Numbered from the stretch's first letter, positions 53,290-61,621 are shown. The stretch is 64,000 nucleotides of DNA from Candidatus Opimibacter skivensis (GCA_016722045.1 JADKGY010000001.1:124001-188000), one strand, 5' to 3'. Translations and numbers: made by a program. Notes: a model not told the origin generated them from the letters alone.

Positions 53290-54306
53290 ATGATTTTCAA
53301 GTCTGAATTGATGCTCTTTCGCGGTTTTATTGCCATTTGTGTCATATGGGGGGCTGGCATGTTTGTCAGCTGTTCGAAAGCCAAGCCATTACGTGAGTAC
53401 CTGATAGTTGATGGGGATTCAACGACAACTTCTTCTGTCAATGATGTCTGGATGGCACCGGATACATCTTCTATTCCATATGATGAGTCTGGTGCGCTGA
53501 TTCGTTATGGAAAAGCACTTGTAGCAAATACCGGCGCCTACTTTGGTCCTAAAGGAAAGGTGAACCATAATGCCAATGGTATGAACTGCCAAAATTGTCA
53601 TCTGAAGGCCGGGACAAAATTGTACGCCAATAGTTACTGCGCTGTTTATTCCATCTATCCTAAGTTTCGGGCACGTTCCGGCACTGTCGAAAATCTCGAA
53701 AGACGGATTAACGATTGCATGGAGCGAAGCCTGAATGGGAAAAAACTTGACAGTCTAAGTCATGAGATGCGGGCTTTGGTTGCTTACATCAACTGGGTAG
53801 GGAAGAATGTGAAGAAAGGGGTAAGTCCTAAAGGTGCTTCTGTGGTGGATGTCCCTTTTCTTAATCGTCCGGCGGATATTGAAAAGGGTAAAAAATCTTT
53901 TAACAATATCTGTGCGACCTGTCACGAAGCTAATGGTCAGGGGAAATTGAATCCTGATGGTATCACCTATATCTATCCTCCCTTGTGGGGACCTAACAGT
54001 TACAACACAGCGGCAGGGATGTATCGGATTTCACGTCTTGCGGGATTTATTAAATCCAATATGCCTGATCAATTGAGCAGTCATGATAAGCCGATACTTA
54101 CTGATGAACAGGCGTGGGATATTGCCGCGTATATAAGCAGTATGCCCCGTCCTGAAAAACGATTTAAAAATGACTGGCCTGATATCACCAAAAAACCAAT
54201 TGATCTTCCGTTTGGTCCTTATGCAGATCAATTTACAGAAGAGCAACATAAATACGGGCCCTTTACGGAAATAGTAGCTGCTGCCAAAGTCAATGAAAAG
54301 AAGTAA
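53290..54306 (+). CDS. TsdA-like diheme cytochrome c (thiosulfate dehydrogenase family)
   Basis: Protein of 338 aa with a lipoprotein-like signal (GMFVSC, Cys28). Two c-type heme motifs: CQNCH (100-104) and CATCH (208-212). The segment RRINDCMERSLNG (139-150) carries Cys143, at the place where TsdA has its distinctive Cys heme ligand. The C-terminal GPYADQFTEEQHKYGPF is shared by relatives in this phylum. TsdA oxidises thiosulfate to tetrathionate; the two DsrE proteins that follow fit inorganic sulfur metabolism. The exact substrate is inferred from family and context. Monocistronic or operonic with the next gene (gap 67 bases). Confidence 0.85.
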   Translation: MIFKSELMLFRGFIAICVIWGAGMFVSCSKAKPLREYLIVDGDSTTTSSVNDVWMAPDTSSIPYDESGALIRYGKALVANTGAYFGPKGKVNHNANGMNCQNCHLKAGTKLYANSYCAVYSIYPKFRARSGTVENLERRINDCMERSLNGKKLDSLSHEMRALVAYINWVGKNVKKGVSPKGASVVDVPFLNRPADIEKGKKSFNNICATCHEANGQGKLNPDGITYIYPPLWGPNSYNTAAGMYRISRLAGFIKSNMPDQLSSHDKPILTDEQAWDIAAYISSMPRPEKRFKNDWPDITKKPIDLPFGPYADQFTEEQHKYGPFTEIVAAAKVNEKK

Positions 54307-54373
54307 TCCAGATTAGAATTAATCTCGTAAATTATCATCATAAATAATCTTCTAACCTCCAAAATTCTTTCAC

Positions 54374-55117
54374 ATGAAAAACAGTACTTTAAAACAACCA
54401 GCAGAACGGAGGGGATTTCTCCGTCAGGTAGGAACCGGTGCAGCCGCACTTGGTCTTGCAGCAATCGCTTCTTCGTTTAAACTCGTTGGAAAGGAGCAGA
54501 AAATTAATCAATTCAATGCCCTGGGCACGACCCAGGATCCGGCTGATGCCTGGTTTGACAAAGTAAAAGGGAGCCATCGTGTCGTGTATGATGCTATCAG
54601 ACCCAATGAAATCTTTCCATTTGCATGGCCAAAAGTGTTTTTACTTACAAATGCGGCTACAGGTACTCCTGAGTCAGATTGTGGAGTCGTGGTTGTTCTT
54701 CGTCACGATGCTATTTGTTATGCGTTTAAAGATAAAATCTGGGCAAAGTATAATTTCGGTGAAGTCTTCGAGGCAGGTAACATAGGGCCTGCATTTCAGG
54801 CCGCTGATGCAGCAACGGCAGTAAAAACCCGCAACCCGTTTTACATGACTAAGCCAGGTGATTTTGCAATACCCGGATTTGGACCTGTTCCGATCGGCAT
54901 TACAGAACTTCAGGCAAGCGGCGTGATGTTTTGTGTTTGCAATGCTGCCATGACTGTATTTTCAACTGTGTTGGCCGGTAAGATGGGAATGAAACCGGAG
55001 GATGTCATGAATGAGTGGAAAGCAGAATTAATTCCGGGCATTCAGATTGTTCCTTCAGGTGTGTGGGCCGTAGGTCGTGCTCAGGAGCATGGATGTAAAT
55101 ATATTTATGCCGGATAA
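54374..55117 (+). CDS. Tat-exported DsrE-family protein
   Basis: Protein of 247 aa with a twin-arginine signal (RRGFLRQVGTGAAALGLAAI, Arg12-Arg13), so it is exported folded. The mature part is DsrE-like: GVVVVLRHDAICYAF, then SGVMFCVCNAAMTVFSTVLA with Cys pair CVC and the C-terminal IVPSGVWAVGRAQEHGCKYI. DsrE/TusD-type proteins carry sulfur on a Cys; here a CVC pair could do so. A Tat signal on a DsrE protein suggests a bound cofactor or metal and a periplasmic sulfur relay with the TsdA-like cytochrome. The next gene, 19 bases downstream, is another DsrE protein. Confidence 0.85.
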   Translation: MKNSTLKQPAERRGFLRQVGTGAAALGLAAIASSFKLVGKEQKINQFNALGTTQDPADAWFDKVKGSHRVVYDAIRPNEIFPFAWPKVFLLTNAATGTPESDCGVVVVLRHDAICYAFKDKIWAKYNFGEVFEAGNIGPAFQAADAATAVKTRNPFYMTKPGDFAIPGFGPVPIGITELQASGVMFCVCNAAMTVFSTVLAGKMGMKPEDVMNEWKAELIPGIQIVPSGVWAVGRAQEHGCKYIYAG

Positions 55118-55136
55118 TTTCTAAATAACATTCATT

Positions 55137-55556
55137 ATGAAACAAATCATATTTAGCACTTTATGGGTGTTGCTGGCATGCAATTTCTCTTCGGCCCAAA
55201 CTGCGGCTCCTTACAACGTTGTATTTGATGTCACCAGCAAGGACACATTAGTCCATCAGATGGTGATCCGATGGATCAATGAGATCACATCATCAAGGCC
55301 TGATGCAAAAATTGAAATTGTATATTATGCTAAAGGTCTCGACATGATTACTGATGGTAAATCTGTGGTCAGTACAGATGTGAAGAAGTATGCGGCCATG
55401 AAAAATGTTGCCTTCAGGGTTTGTGAAGTAGCTATGAAAAATAACGGCGTAGATAAAAGTCAACTCTTACCCGGAGTACAGACCGTACCTGATGGTATCT
55501 ATGAAATCATTCAGAAGCAACACGACGGGTGGGGATATATCAAAGCGGCGCGATAA
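55137..55556 (+). CDS. exported DsrE-family protein
   Basis: Protein of 139 aa with a Sec signal (MKQIIFSTLWVLLACNFSSA). The mature part follows DsrE: YNVVFDVTSKDTLVHQMVIR, KIEIVYYAKGLDMIT, and NVAFRVCEVAMKNNGV with a single conserved Cys (about 102), then LLPGVQTVPDGIYEII. The Cys may accept persulfide. It is co-directional with the cytochrome and the Tat DsrE gene, and ends before the nested inverted-repeat element. Confidence 0.85.
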   Translation: MKQIIFSTLWVLLACNFSSAQTAAPYNVVFDVTSKDTLVHQMVIRWINEITSSRPDAKIEIVYYAKGLDMITDGKSVVSTDVKKYAAMKNVAFRVCEVAMKNNGVDKSQLLPGVQTVPDGIYEIIQKQHDGWGYIKAAR

Positions 55557-55568
55557 AGCATTCATTTC

Positions 55569-55740
55569 GCAAATCTGAAATTTGCTGACGCGAAAGCTTA
55601 GGCACAGCCTAAGCTTAACATCTATGCATTTTTTAATGCAAGATTTACTTGCATTAAAAAATTATAAAATGGCATTAAAAAAATGAATCGTTAAGCTTAG
55701 GCTGTGCCTAAGCTTTCGCGTCCGCAAAACTCTGTTTTGC
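55569..55740. repeat. nested inverted-repeat element
   Basis: Perfect 33-base inverted arms (55588-55620 and 55690-55722; arm starts GACGCGAAAGCTTAGGCACA). Each arm is itself a hairpin with a 10-bp stem (AAGCTTAGGC/GCCTAAGCTT). Inside, a second perfect pair of 14-base arms (55630-55643 and 55649-55662, TTTTTTAATGCAAG) forms its own stem with a 5-base loop. Small stems flank both ends (GCAAATCTGAAATTTGC, 55570-55586; GCAAAACTCTGTTTTGC, 55724-55740). It lies between convergent genes, before a rho-independent terminator. Confidence 0.9.
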
Positions 55741-55745
55741 GTCAT

Positions 55746-55785
55746 AAAAAAACGGATTTCGAAACCTTTCGAAATCCGTTTTTTT
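55746..55785. terminator. bidirectional rho-independent terminator
   Basis: Perfect 16-bp stem (arms AAAAAAACGGATTTCG / CGAAATCCGTTTTTTT) around an 8-base loop, with A-run and T-run ends. It separates the converging DsrE (plus) and LipL32-like (minus) transcripts and can serve both. Confidence 0.85.
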
Positions 55786-55801
55786 ATTGTCCTGATAAAG
55801 A

Positions 55802-56500
55802 TTATTTCTTTACCAATTTGCTCAATCCATCAAGGCTTGAAGCAATCGCAACACCAGGTAATTTCACAGGTGCACCAACCTGCGCTACAAAACCACCTTG
55901 TACTTCACCGGTCTTATAGGTTGTGAATCCGATGCGGTACAAACCAGCCACTAATGCTTTAGCAGGATTGCTTGTTTCACTGGTGATACGCATCAACGAA
56001 TTATACTTGCTGCCGGAAGGTTGAGCAGGCAATTCACTTGAATCATCATTTGTACCATAGGATGCCCATTTTGATGTCTTCCCTTTTGCGATATTCTCAG
56101 CAGAGGTCACATCAAAAGCTCTCTCAAGCGTGATCCACGTATCAAAATAAAGTGTGGTTTCCGCTTCATTGGCTTTGTATTCAGGACCTATAAAATCTGT
56201 TTCAGCGGGCTTTAAGGATGAAGGGATGGGTGATACCATGCGTATGCCGACTTCAGGAGCAGCCAGTGGAATCCACATGTAGAGGTAATAATATTTTTTT
56301 CCATCACGTGTTTCATCCGGAGCAGCACCCGGTTTCACATATCCGAAGTAGCTTACGAGATCAGTATAGGGGACGCGGATATCTTTGCCCATTAAACTCT
56401 TTTTGCCCATTTCTGCGCCAAATTTGTCCAATTTTTGAGCATTGACCATCATTCCGATTCCGAAACAGATCAAAAATGTGAGCATAATCTTTTGTGTCAT
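55802..56500 (-). CDS. LipL32-family outer-membrane-type protein
   Basis: Protein of 232 aa from the ATG at 56500 (MTQKIMLTFLICFGIGMMVN); the long frame upstream is not coding. Two blocks match leptospiral LipL32: YFGYVKPGAAPDETRDGKKY then YYLYMWIPLAAPEVGIRMVS, and YNSLMRI ... LVAGLYRIGFTTYKTGEVQG then FVAQVG...PGV. LipL32 is the major surface protein of pathogenic Leptospira, with homologues in a few marine proteobacteria. Unlike LipL32, no lipobox is present: it should be cut after NAQ and not lipidated. The Asp-rich calcium loop is reduced (TNDDSSE). TACATTTG (56615-56622) is an exact -7 box. Confidence 0.85.
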   Translation of the reverse strand: MTQKIMLTFLICFGIGMMVNAQKLDKFGAEMGKKSLMGKDIRVPYTDLVSYFGYVKPGAAPDETRDGKKYYYLYMWIPLAAPEVGIRMVSPIPSSLKPAETDFIGPEYKANEAETTLYFDTWITLERAFDVTSAENIAKGKTSKWASYGTNDDSSELPAQPSGSKYNSLMRITSETSNPAKALVAGLYRIGFTTYKTGEVQGGFVAQVGAPVKLPGVAIASSLDGLSKLVKK

Positions 56501-56614
56501 AAAATCTGGTTTTGTTTTAAAATAATGATTTCCTACTCTTCTGGCTTTTCGGTGTCTCCCCGTTTGTTTGAAGTGGGTTCCGGACTCCACTTTATTTTTA
56601 AAAGGCTTACAATG

Positions 56615-56622
56615 CAAATGTA
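56615..56622 (-). promoter_or_regulatory. -7 promoter element of the LipL32-like gene
   Basis: TACATTTG on the minus strand matches TAnnTTTG and predicts a leader of about 107 bases, long for this phylum. The leader holds a 6-bp stem (AAGTGG/CCACTT, 56571-56593) and ends with AAACCAGATTTT before the ATG. Confidence 0.45.
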
Positions 56623-56766
56623 GATTAATGTTCCAGATCCGGTTACCTAATCTATCAAAACTTAGTAAACGGTAAGTCTTAGTTATTAAAGCGTGGCATA
56701 GTGACTAAGGTTCTTTCTATTTTCCTGCCCACCCGGGAGAGACAGGCCCGTAAGAAGATGCTTTGA

Positions 56767-57408
56767 TTATTGAAAATCAGAAGTGAGTGGATAATTCCGA
56801 TACAGATGAATATCAATGGCACAAATCCATATTAAGAAACACGCAAAACTTATCTTTTGGACTACAGGTAAATACATGAGCATCCCTTCGGTACGATATG
56901 CATAGTTGTTCAGTCCAACAAATATCAGATTGACAAGTCCCAACGCGAGTAGCCCATACCACTTGTTTTTGTAAAGACCAGCTAATGTGCCAGCGATAGC
57001 GATAAGCCCGAAAAATGAAGCAATGTTTGTGATCAGATCATGATCTATGGTAGTGAATAAAAAAAAGGCAACAAACATCGCCAGTGTTCCTGAGATTTGA
57101 GTTGAAAGCCTGATTAATTTTCCAGGTGCTAAAAATTTTGGGATCCGGATCCAAAAAAATGTAAGCGTGGCGCAAAGGATAAACATTCCTGCCATTGCGA
57201 TTGGTTTCGCACCGTTGCGTTGTCCGTTGATGGCGTTATCATTAAGCAGGGTGCACCAGTAATTATTTGCCCAATCGAAACCTATTGAGTTCTTATCTGC
57301 CTGTGAACCGCCAGGATAATAGAGAGTCGCTATAATGTATAACACTACAAAAAGTAAAGTCCCGAATACCGGTATCAATAACCAAAATGAATTTAATTTT
57401 CTCGTCAT
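56767..57408 (-). CDS. DUF998-like multi-pass membrane protein
   Basis: Protein of 213 aa with six membrane helices (about 12-32, 68-88, 102-122, 128-144, 150-168, 182-202). A first-loop DWANNYWCTLLNDNAINGQR is the longest soluble part. The helix pattern resembles DUF998 or related membrane proteins of unknown function; no catalytic motif is seen. A methyltransferase gene lies 30 bases upstream on the same strand, so the two may form an operon. Confidence 0.6.
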   Translation of the reverse strand: MTRKLNSFWLLIPVFGTLLFVVLYIIATLYYPGGSQADKNSIGFDWANNYWCTLLNDNAINGQRNGAKPIAMAGMFILCATLTFFWIRIPKFLAPGKLIRLSTQISGTLAMFVAFFLFTTIDHDLITNIASFFGLIAIAGTLAGLYKNKWYGLLALGLVNLIFVGLNNYAYRTEGMLMYLPVVQKISFACFLIWICAIDIHLYRNYPLTSDFQ

Positions 57409-57438
57409 TTTTTTACTTTACAATTTCTTTTATAGCAT

Positions 57439-58470
57439 TTATAGCATTGTCATATTGAATTGTATGCCCGGATTACTGCCAATGTGATATTGAAATTTTA
57501 TTTCTGTCGGCAGCTCCTTCCTCAGATCAGCCAGTTTCAGGGGCATGCTCAATGGGCTTTCGTCAAGCAAAAGGCAATCTTCTTTGTAAATCAGGACATC
57601 GGTTATGAGATATAGATTGGGATAGTCTTCCACTACATCTGCCGCAATGACAATCGTTTTCCCTTGAAATGTAAAATCAGATACATCTCTTTGTGCGTCT
57701 GATTCGGCCCGGGATAAAATGGTTTCTTTGTTTAAAATAAAAACCGGATCAAGGATATGAATAGAGCTGATGATGCTACCGGATTCAAATTTTTCCTGCA
57801 TTCTTTTTGGTTCATTTAATAAAGCGGCCGTCAGCGTAATTTGTTGCGGAATCATAATTGTGTCGGGCCGTAATTGAGGGACGATATTCATACAGATGGC
57901 CACATGGGGTTCGGATTTCAGGCCCTGCTGCATGGCTTCAACTATAAAAATATCAATTTGATCATTAACAGGTTTTTTCCATTTCGTAGCATCAGCTTTT
58001 TCTAACCGGTGGATGTACTTTTCAAGATGAAGTATGCTCACCAGATTTTGTAATGAATTAAAACTTGTTTCATTTACTTCAAGTAAAGTCAATTGTATTT
58101 GTTCCGGACTGAAGCGGGCTGTAAGGGGTAAAACTAAAGTTGCGAAAGGGCCTGTTCCGGCATAAAGAATATGGATTGTCTTTTCCGGATGAACAAGCAG
58201 AATATCCCTGACGGCTGCATAAACCCCATTCATAAATCTTTTGGTCCGCATGATATCTTTTATACACATTGCCGCCCATGTAATTCCTAATGCCGCACCA
58301 CTGTCCAGGGATTGATTTTCTTTGTTCTTCTCTTCCCTGGGATCAATACGGCTTGCTTTAATTAATGTCTCGTAGAGTTCATCACAGGCTGCATACAGTT
58401 TTCCATATGCAGTATCGTCGGCATCGAGGATGCGATCTGTGATGGATTGTAGATGGGAAAGGCTGAGCAT
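57439..58470 (-). CDS. class I SAM-dependent methyltransferase (PRMT-like)
   Basis: Protein of 343 aa. SAM motif I is HILYAGTGPFATLVLPL (about 99-115), then LTLLEVNETSF (acidic loop) and IDIFIVEAMQQGLKSEPHVA, a post-motif with Glu and Gln, followed by PQLRPDTIMIPQQITLTAAL, which resembles the barrel start of PRMT/PrmA-type enzymes. The N-terminal 80 residues are helical. The substrate is unknown; the PRMT-like layout is a guess from the motif order. Its start is 7 bases from the end of the DHFR-family gene upstream on the same strand. Confidence 0.65.
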   Translation of the reverse strand: MLSLSHLQSITDRILDADDTAYGKLYAACDELYETLIKASRIDPREEKNKENQSLDSGAALGITWAAMCIKDIMRTKRFMNGVYAAVRDILLVHPEKTIHILYAGTGPFATLVLPLTARFSPEQIQLTLLEVNETSFNSLQNLVSILHLEKYIHRLEKADATKWKKPVNDQIDIFIVEAMQQGLKSEPHVAICMNIVPQLRPDTIMIPQQITLTAALLNEPKRMQEKFESGSIISSIHILDPVFILNKETILSRAESDAQRDVSDFTFQGKTIVIAADVVEDYPNLYLITDVLIYKEDCLLLDESPLSMPLKLADLRKELPTEIKFQYHIGSNPGIQFNMTML

Positions 58471-58477
58471 AGCTAAG

Positions 58478-59011
58478 TTACTTGATGATATAATGAAGCT
58501 GTGTCAGGCCTTTTTCAAATTGGGTTGTTGTCAAAAGCTCAAGCCTTTGTTCGGGTCGCCCGTCATTGAACAGTTTTGTTCCACTGCCTAACAATACCGG
58601 AATGATTGAGATGATGAATTCATCTATCAACGAATCTTTCAAAAGTGCATTTACAATCCCGGCACCTCCGTCAACGAATATATTTTTTCCCTTTTCTCTT
58701 TTTAGATTTAATACAAGTTCTTTAAGATTGCCCGTATAGAAGTGAGTTGTTCCGATGCTCTTCCTTTCAGTTCGTGTGATGACATAGGTCGTTTTATCCG
58801 CATGTGGAAATTCTTCAACCTGGGTGAGTACCCATTCATACGTTTTTCTACCGATGATGACGGTGTCCACCGAATTGATAAATGTACCATAGCCATAATC
58901 TTCCCCATCCTGCTGCACAATGCTCAGGAAACTCAAATCGTCATTTGGTTTTGCAATATAACCATCAAGACTTGTAGCGATGTATAGGATCACTTTTCGG
59001 TTTGTATCCAT
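58478..59011 (-). CDS. dihydrofolate reductase-family protein
   Basis: Protein of 177 aa with the RibD C-terminal/DHFR fold: ILYIATSLDGYIAKPNDD at the N-terminus, VIIGRKTYEWVL (about 50-61) for the cofactor, KNIFVDGGAGIVNALLKDSL and EFIISIIPVLLGSGTKLFND. This branch (YyaP-type) is not the folate biosynthetic enzyme; function unknown. It belongs to another subfamily than the remnant at 25353-25514. The methyltransferase gene follows 7 bases downstream. Confidence 0.88.
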   Translation of the reverse strand: MDTNRKVILYIATSLDGYIAKPNDDLSFLSIVQQDGEDYGYGTFINSVDTVIIGRKTYEWVLTQVEEFPHADKTTYVITRTERKSIGTTHFYTGNLKELVLNLKREKGKNIFVDGGAGIVNALLKDSLIDEFIISIIPVLLGSGTKLFNDGRPEQRLELLTTTQFEKGLTQLHYIIK

Positions 59012-59055
59012 TCAGTATTTTTCTAAGTCGACGTCCTAAAATAAGAGGAACTATA

Positions 59056-59259
59056 TTATTGAAGGGCTATTTCTTTTAATTTAAGCAGACTACTATTTTC
59101 ATACTTAACAATAGTCAATCGATCAACCTTGCCGGCCGTTTTTAAGTTGGCGGTTGTATTCATTAGAATCAAAGTTGCCGTCAGATTGCTGGATAAGACC
59201 ATCAGTACCCATTTGCCAGACTTCAAATTATAAATTATGATCAGGTACTTAAGAGGGAA
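59056..59259 (-). pseudogene. possible frame-shifted coding remnant
   Basis: On the minus strand two frames share a protein-like run without a start codon. One (59227 to a stop at 59123) reads FEVWQMGTDGLIQQSDGNFD then SNEYNRQLKNGRQG; the other (open 59259-59056) ends KVDRLTIVKYENSSLLKLKE IALQ. Joining them at about 59130 gives a plausible C-terminus. This may be the tail of a lost gene; a chance open stretch cannot be excluded. The rest of the 59012-59301 gap shows nothing else. Confidence 0.3.
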
Positions 59260-59301
59260 CTAAGGCTTTTCAATAAGATTTCAATTCAGGGCTAATTATT
59301 T

Positions 59302-60741
59302 TTAATCTGTCTTCGCTGCATTATTTTGATTTGTTGATCGGAAAACGGAAATAAAGAAAAGTACCATAAAGGCCATGCAGAGATATAAAAAACAATCTCC
59401 AATGACAGAATAGACAGTGGTCACTCCATGAACAGGCAGGTGGGCCATCATTATTTTATCATTATGATCAAAGCTACTCATTTGTGAGGTCATTTCACCA
59501 TAAGGCGTAATAGCAGCAGAAAGTCCAAATCTTGTAGAGCGCAAGATTGAATGACCCTGTTCAATAGCTCTGAATGCCGACATCCGTGTATGTAGTGGAT
59601 CAATTCCTCTCCAGTCAGATGAAGGGATGCCGACAATATCTGCATTTAATTTTCCAAAACCTTTTGCCAGATAGGGGAAATCATAATCATAGCAAATCGC
59701 TCCTCCTGTTAATGATCCGTCTATATCGAATACCTTTTGCGGTTCTAGTCCTGCGATGGCGGGCTCTCCGGGCACAGGTTGGTGTTTATGGTAGGTATAT
59801 GCAATCCTGCCTTTTGAATCCATAAATAAATATTTGTTCTCATACTTAAATGGGGATTCAGAAACCGGCATCACATAAGAAGCCACCAAATAAATATTGA
59901 GTGAAGACGCCAGGGCACTCAATGAATCTTTCCAGGCAGGTTCATCACTCGTAAGACAAAATGTTGAGGCTTCATTCCATACAATTAATCTCGCTCCGCT
60001 TTTGGCGGCCTGTCTTGTTCTGTTGAACATATCCGATTGGATTTTAGCTCTACTCTCCTTTGAGGGCAGAGGTAATCCACTAACTTCTGAATCACTCCCA
60101 ACAGCAGCAACGGTCATCATATCCATGCCTTTTGATTTACTTATTTCATATCGCAATGAACCAAAAAGAATAAGTGCAATAAGAGCAGACAATGGAAAAT
60201 AAAAAGTAAGGCGTGTTATTTTTTGTTTAATGGCTATTTCAGCCATGGAGCTATTCACCCAGTAAATCAAGAAACTTAAACCGGGCATGCCAAATATTGA
60301 CAGCGACTGCATGAGCGAAATCGAATGCGATTGCGTGTATGCCGCGACGCCCCAGCTGGCAAAAGGCGTAAACGTGTATTGTATCCATTCCATGGTCGTG
60401 ATGACAGCCGGAAATAGCAAAACGGACCATTTCTTTTCTTTGAACCTGTTCCAGAGCAAATAGGCCGGCAGATGAAACAAACTAATGGGAATTGAAAATA
60501 AAAACACCATCGCAAACGGGATTGGTGGCGTGATAATCTTATATACGACACATGACCATGCTATAATTAATGCCATGATAAAAATCGCTTTCGATTTCCA
60601 TCCTTTGGTCTGACTCAAATAGAGCAAAAATGGAACGCTGGAAATCCAGGCTATTAAATCAACACTGTAGGACATGTGGGATGCCGATATTGTGAGAATA
60701 CCGGTTACGAGATACCAATTGGGGTGAATTTTATTTGTCAT
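59302..60741 (-). CDS. apolipoprotein N-acyltransferase-like protein (CN hydrolase)
   Basis: Protein of 479 aa from the ATG at 60741 (MTNKIHPNWYLV). Six to seven membrane helices in the first 200 residues (one reads FFLFSIPISLFHLPAYLLWN-like) and a periplasmic carbon-nitrogen hydrolase domain (about 205-440) with the Lnt triad Glu257 (VWNEAS), Lys319 (YHKHQ) and Cys350 (GAICYD), then a last helix. Lnt adds the third acyl chain to lipoproteins; the length is a little below the usual 510-540. Some of these paralogues act on other substrates. Stand-alone gene with a gap of 290 bases to the next. Confidence 0.8.
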   Translation of the reverse strand: MTNKIHPNWYLVTGILTISASHMSYSVDLIAWISSVPFLLYLSQTKGWKSKAIFIMALIIAWSCVVYKIITPPIPFAMVFLFSIPISLFHLPAYLLWNRFKEKKWSVLLFPAVITTMEWIQYTFTPFASWGVAAYTQSHSISLMQSLSIFGMPGLSFLIYWVNSSMAEIAIKQKITRLTFYFPLSALIALILFGSLRYEISKSKGMDMMTVAAVGSDSEVSGLPLPSKESRAKIQSDMFNRTRQAAKSGARLIVWNEASTFCLTSDEPAWKDSLSALASSLNIYLVASYVMPVSESPFKYENKYLFMDSKGRIAYTYHKHQPVPGEPAIAGLEPQKVFDIDGSLTGGAICYDYDFPYLAKGFGKLNADIVGIPSSDWRGIDPLHTRMSAFRAIEQGHSILRSTRFGLSAAITPYGEMTSQMSSFDHNDKIMMAHLPVHGVTTVYSVIGDCFLYLCMAFMVLFFISVFRSTNQNNAAKTD

Positions 60742-60864
60742 TATTATTCGAGGTGATTTAGCTATGTAGTTAGTATGTTTATGTACATCAGTTTTCACCC
60801 GAAAAATACCTGATCCAATTCAAATTTCAAATGGATGGACCCAATTATAATGGACTTATTATGT

Positions 60865-61581
60865 TTAACTCATCGGCACCTCCATCAACAGAATCTCTGC
60901 ATCCGGCGAATTTGCTTTCAATGAAATTTTAGATGTATTCCAAATTCCTATTCCATCTCTTTCATTGAGTTCATTTCCGTCGATAGTAAAATCGCCTTTC
61001 AAGATAAATGCATATACTCCATTACCGCTTTTCTTCATCGTGTAATCCACTGAATAATCCTTGTCAAAACGCCCTAGATGGAACCATGCATCCTGATGAA
61101 TCCATACACCTGCATCATCTGCATTCGGGGAGACGATCTGCTGCAGTGTATTGTGACGATCATCTGTATTGAGTGTGATCTGATCATATCTAGGAGTCAC
61201 ATTTCGTTTGTTAGGGAATACCCAGATCTGCAAAAACTTTACAAGTTTGTCTTTATTCTTGTTGTATTCACTGTGGGAGATGCCTGATCCGGCACTCATC
61301 GCTTGTACATCGCCATTTCTGATGACGGTAGTATTGCCTATGCTGTCTTTATGTTCGAGGTCACCTTCGAGGGGAATAGAGATGATCTCCATGTTGTCAT
61401 GACGATGTGTGCCAAAACCCATTCCCGCAGCGACCTGATCATCATTGAGCACGCGCAATAAACCAAAATGCATACGAGAAGGATCGTGATAGTCTGCGAA
61501 ACTAAATGTATGCCGGCTGTGTAACCATCCGTGATCAGCATCGCCACGAGTCTCTGCTTTGTGAAGTACGATATTTGACAT
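60865..61581 (-). CDS. pirin-family bicupin protein
   Basis: Protein of 238 aa. Signature ADHGWLHSRHTFSFADYHDP, metal-binding MGFGTHRHDNMEIISI and GDVQAMSAGSGISHSEYN (about 88-106) identify pirin/YhaK-type bicupins. Some have quercetin 2,3-dioxygenase activity or serve as redox regulators; neither can be chosen here. Independent gene; 284 codons do not apply, the length of 238 aa is normal for the family. Confidence 0.93.
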   Translation of the reverse strand: MSNIVLHKAETRGDADHGWLHSRHTFSFADYHDPSRMHFGLLRVLNDDQVAAGMGFGTHRHDNMEIISIPLEGDLEHKDSIGNTTVIRNGDVQAMSAGSGISHSEYNKNKDKLVKFLQIWVFPNKRNVTPRYDQITLNTDDRHNTLQQIVSPNADDAGVWIHQDAWFHLGRFDKDYSVDYTMKKSGNGVYAFILKGDFTIDGNELNERDGIGIWNTSKISLKANSPDAEILLMEVPMS

Positions 61582-61621
61582 GAAGAATGAGTTATTAAAA
61601 TCAAATTGTAGTTAAGACAGC

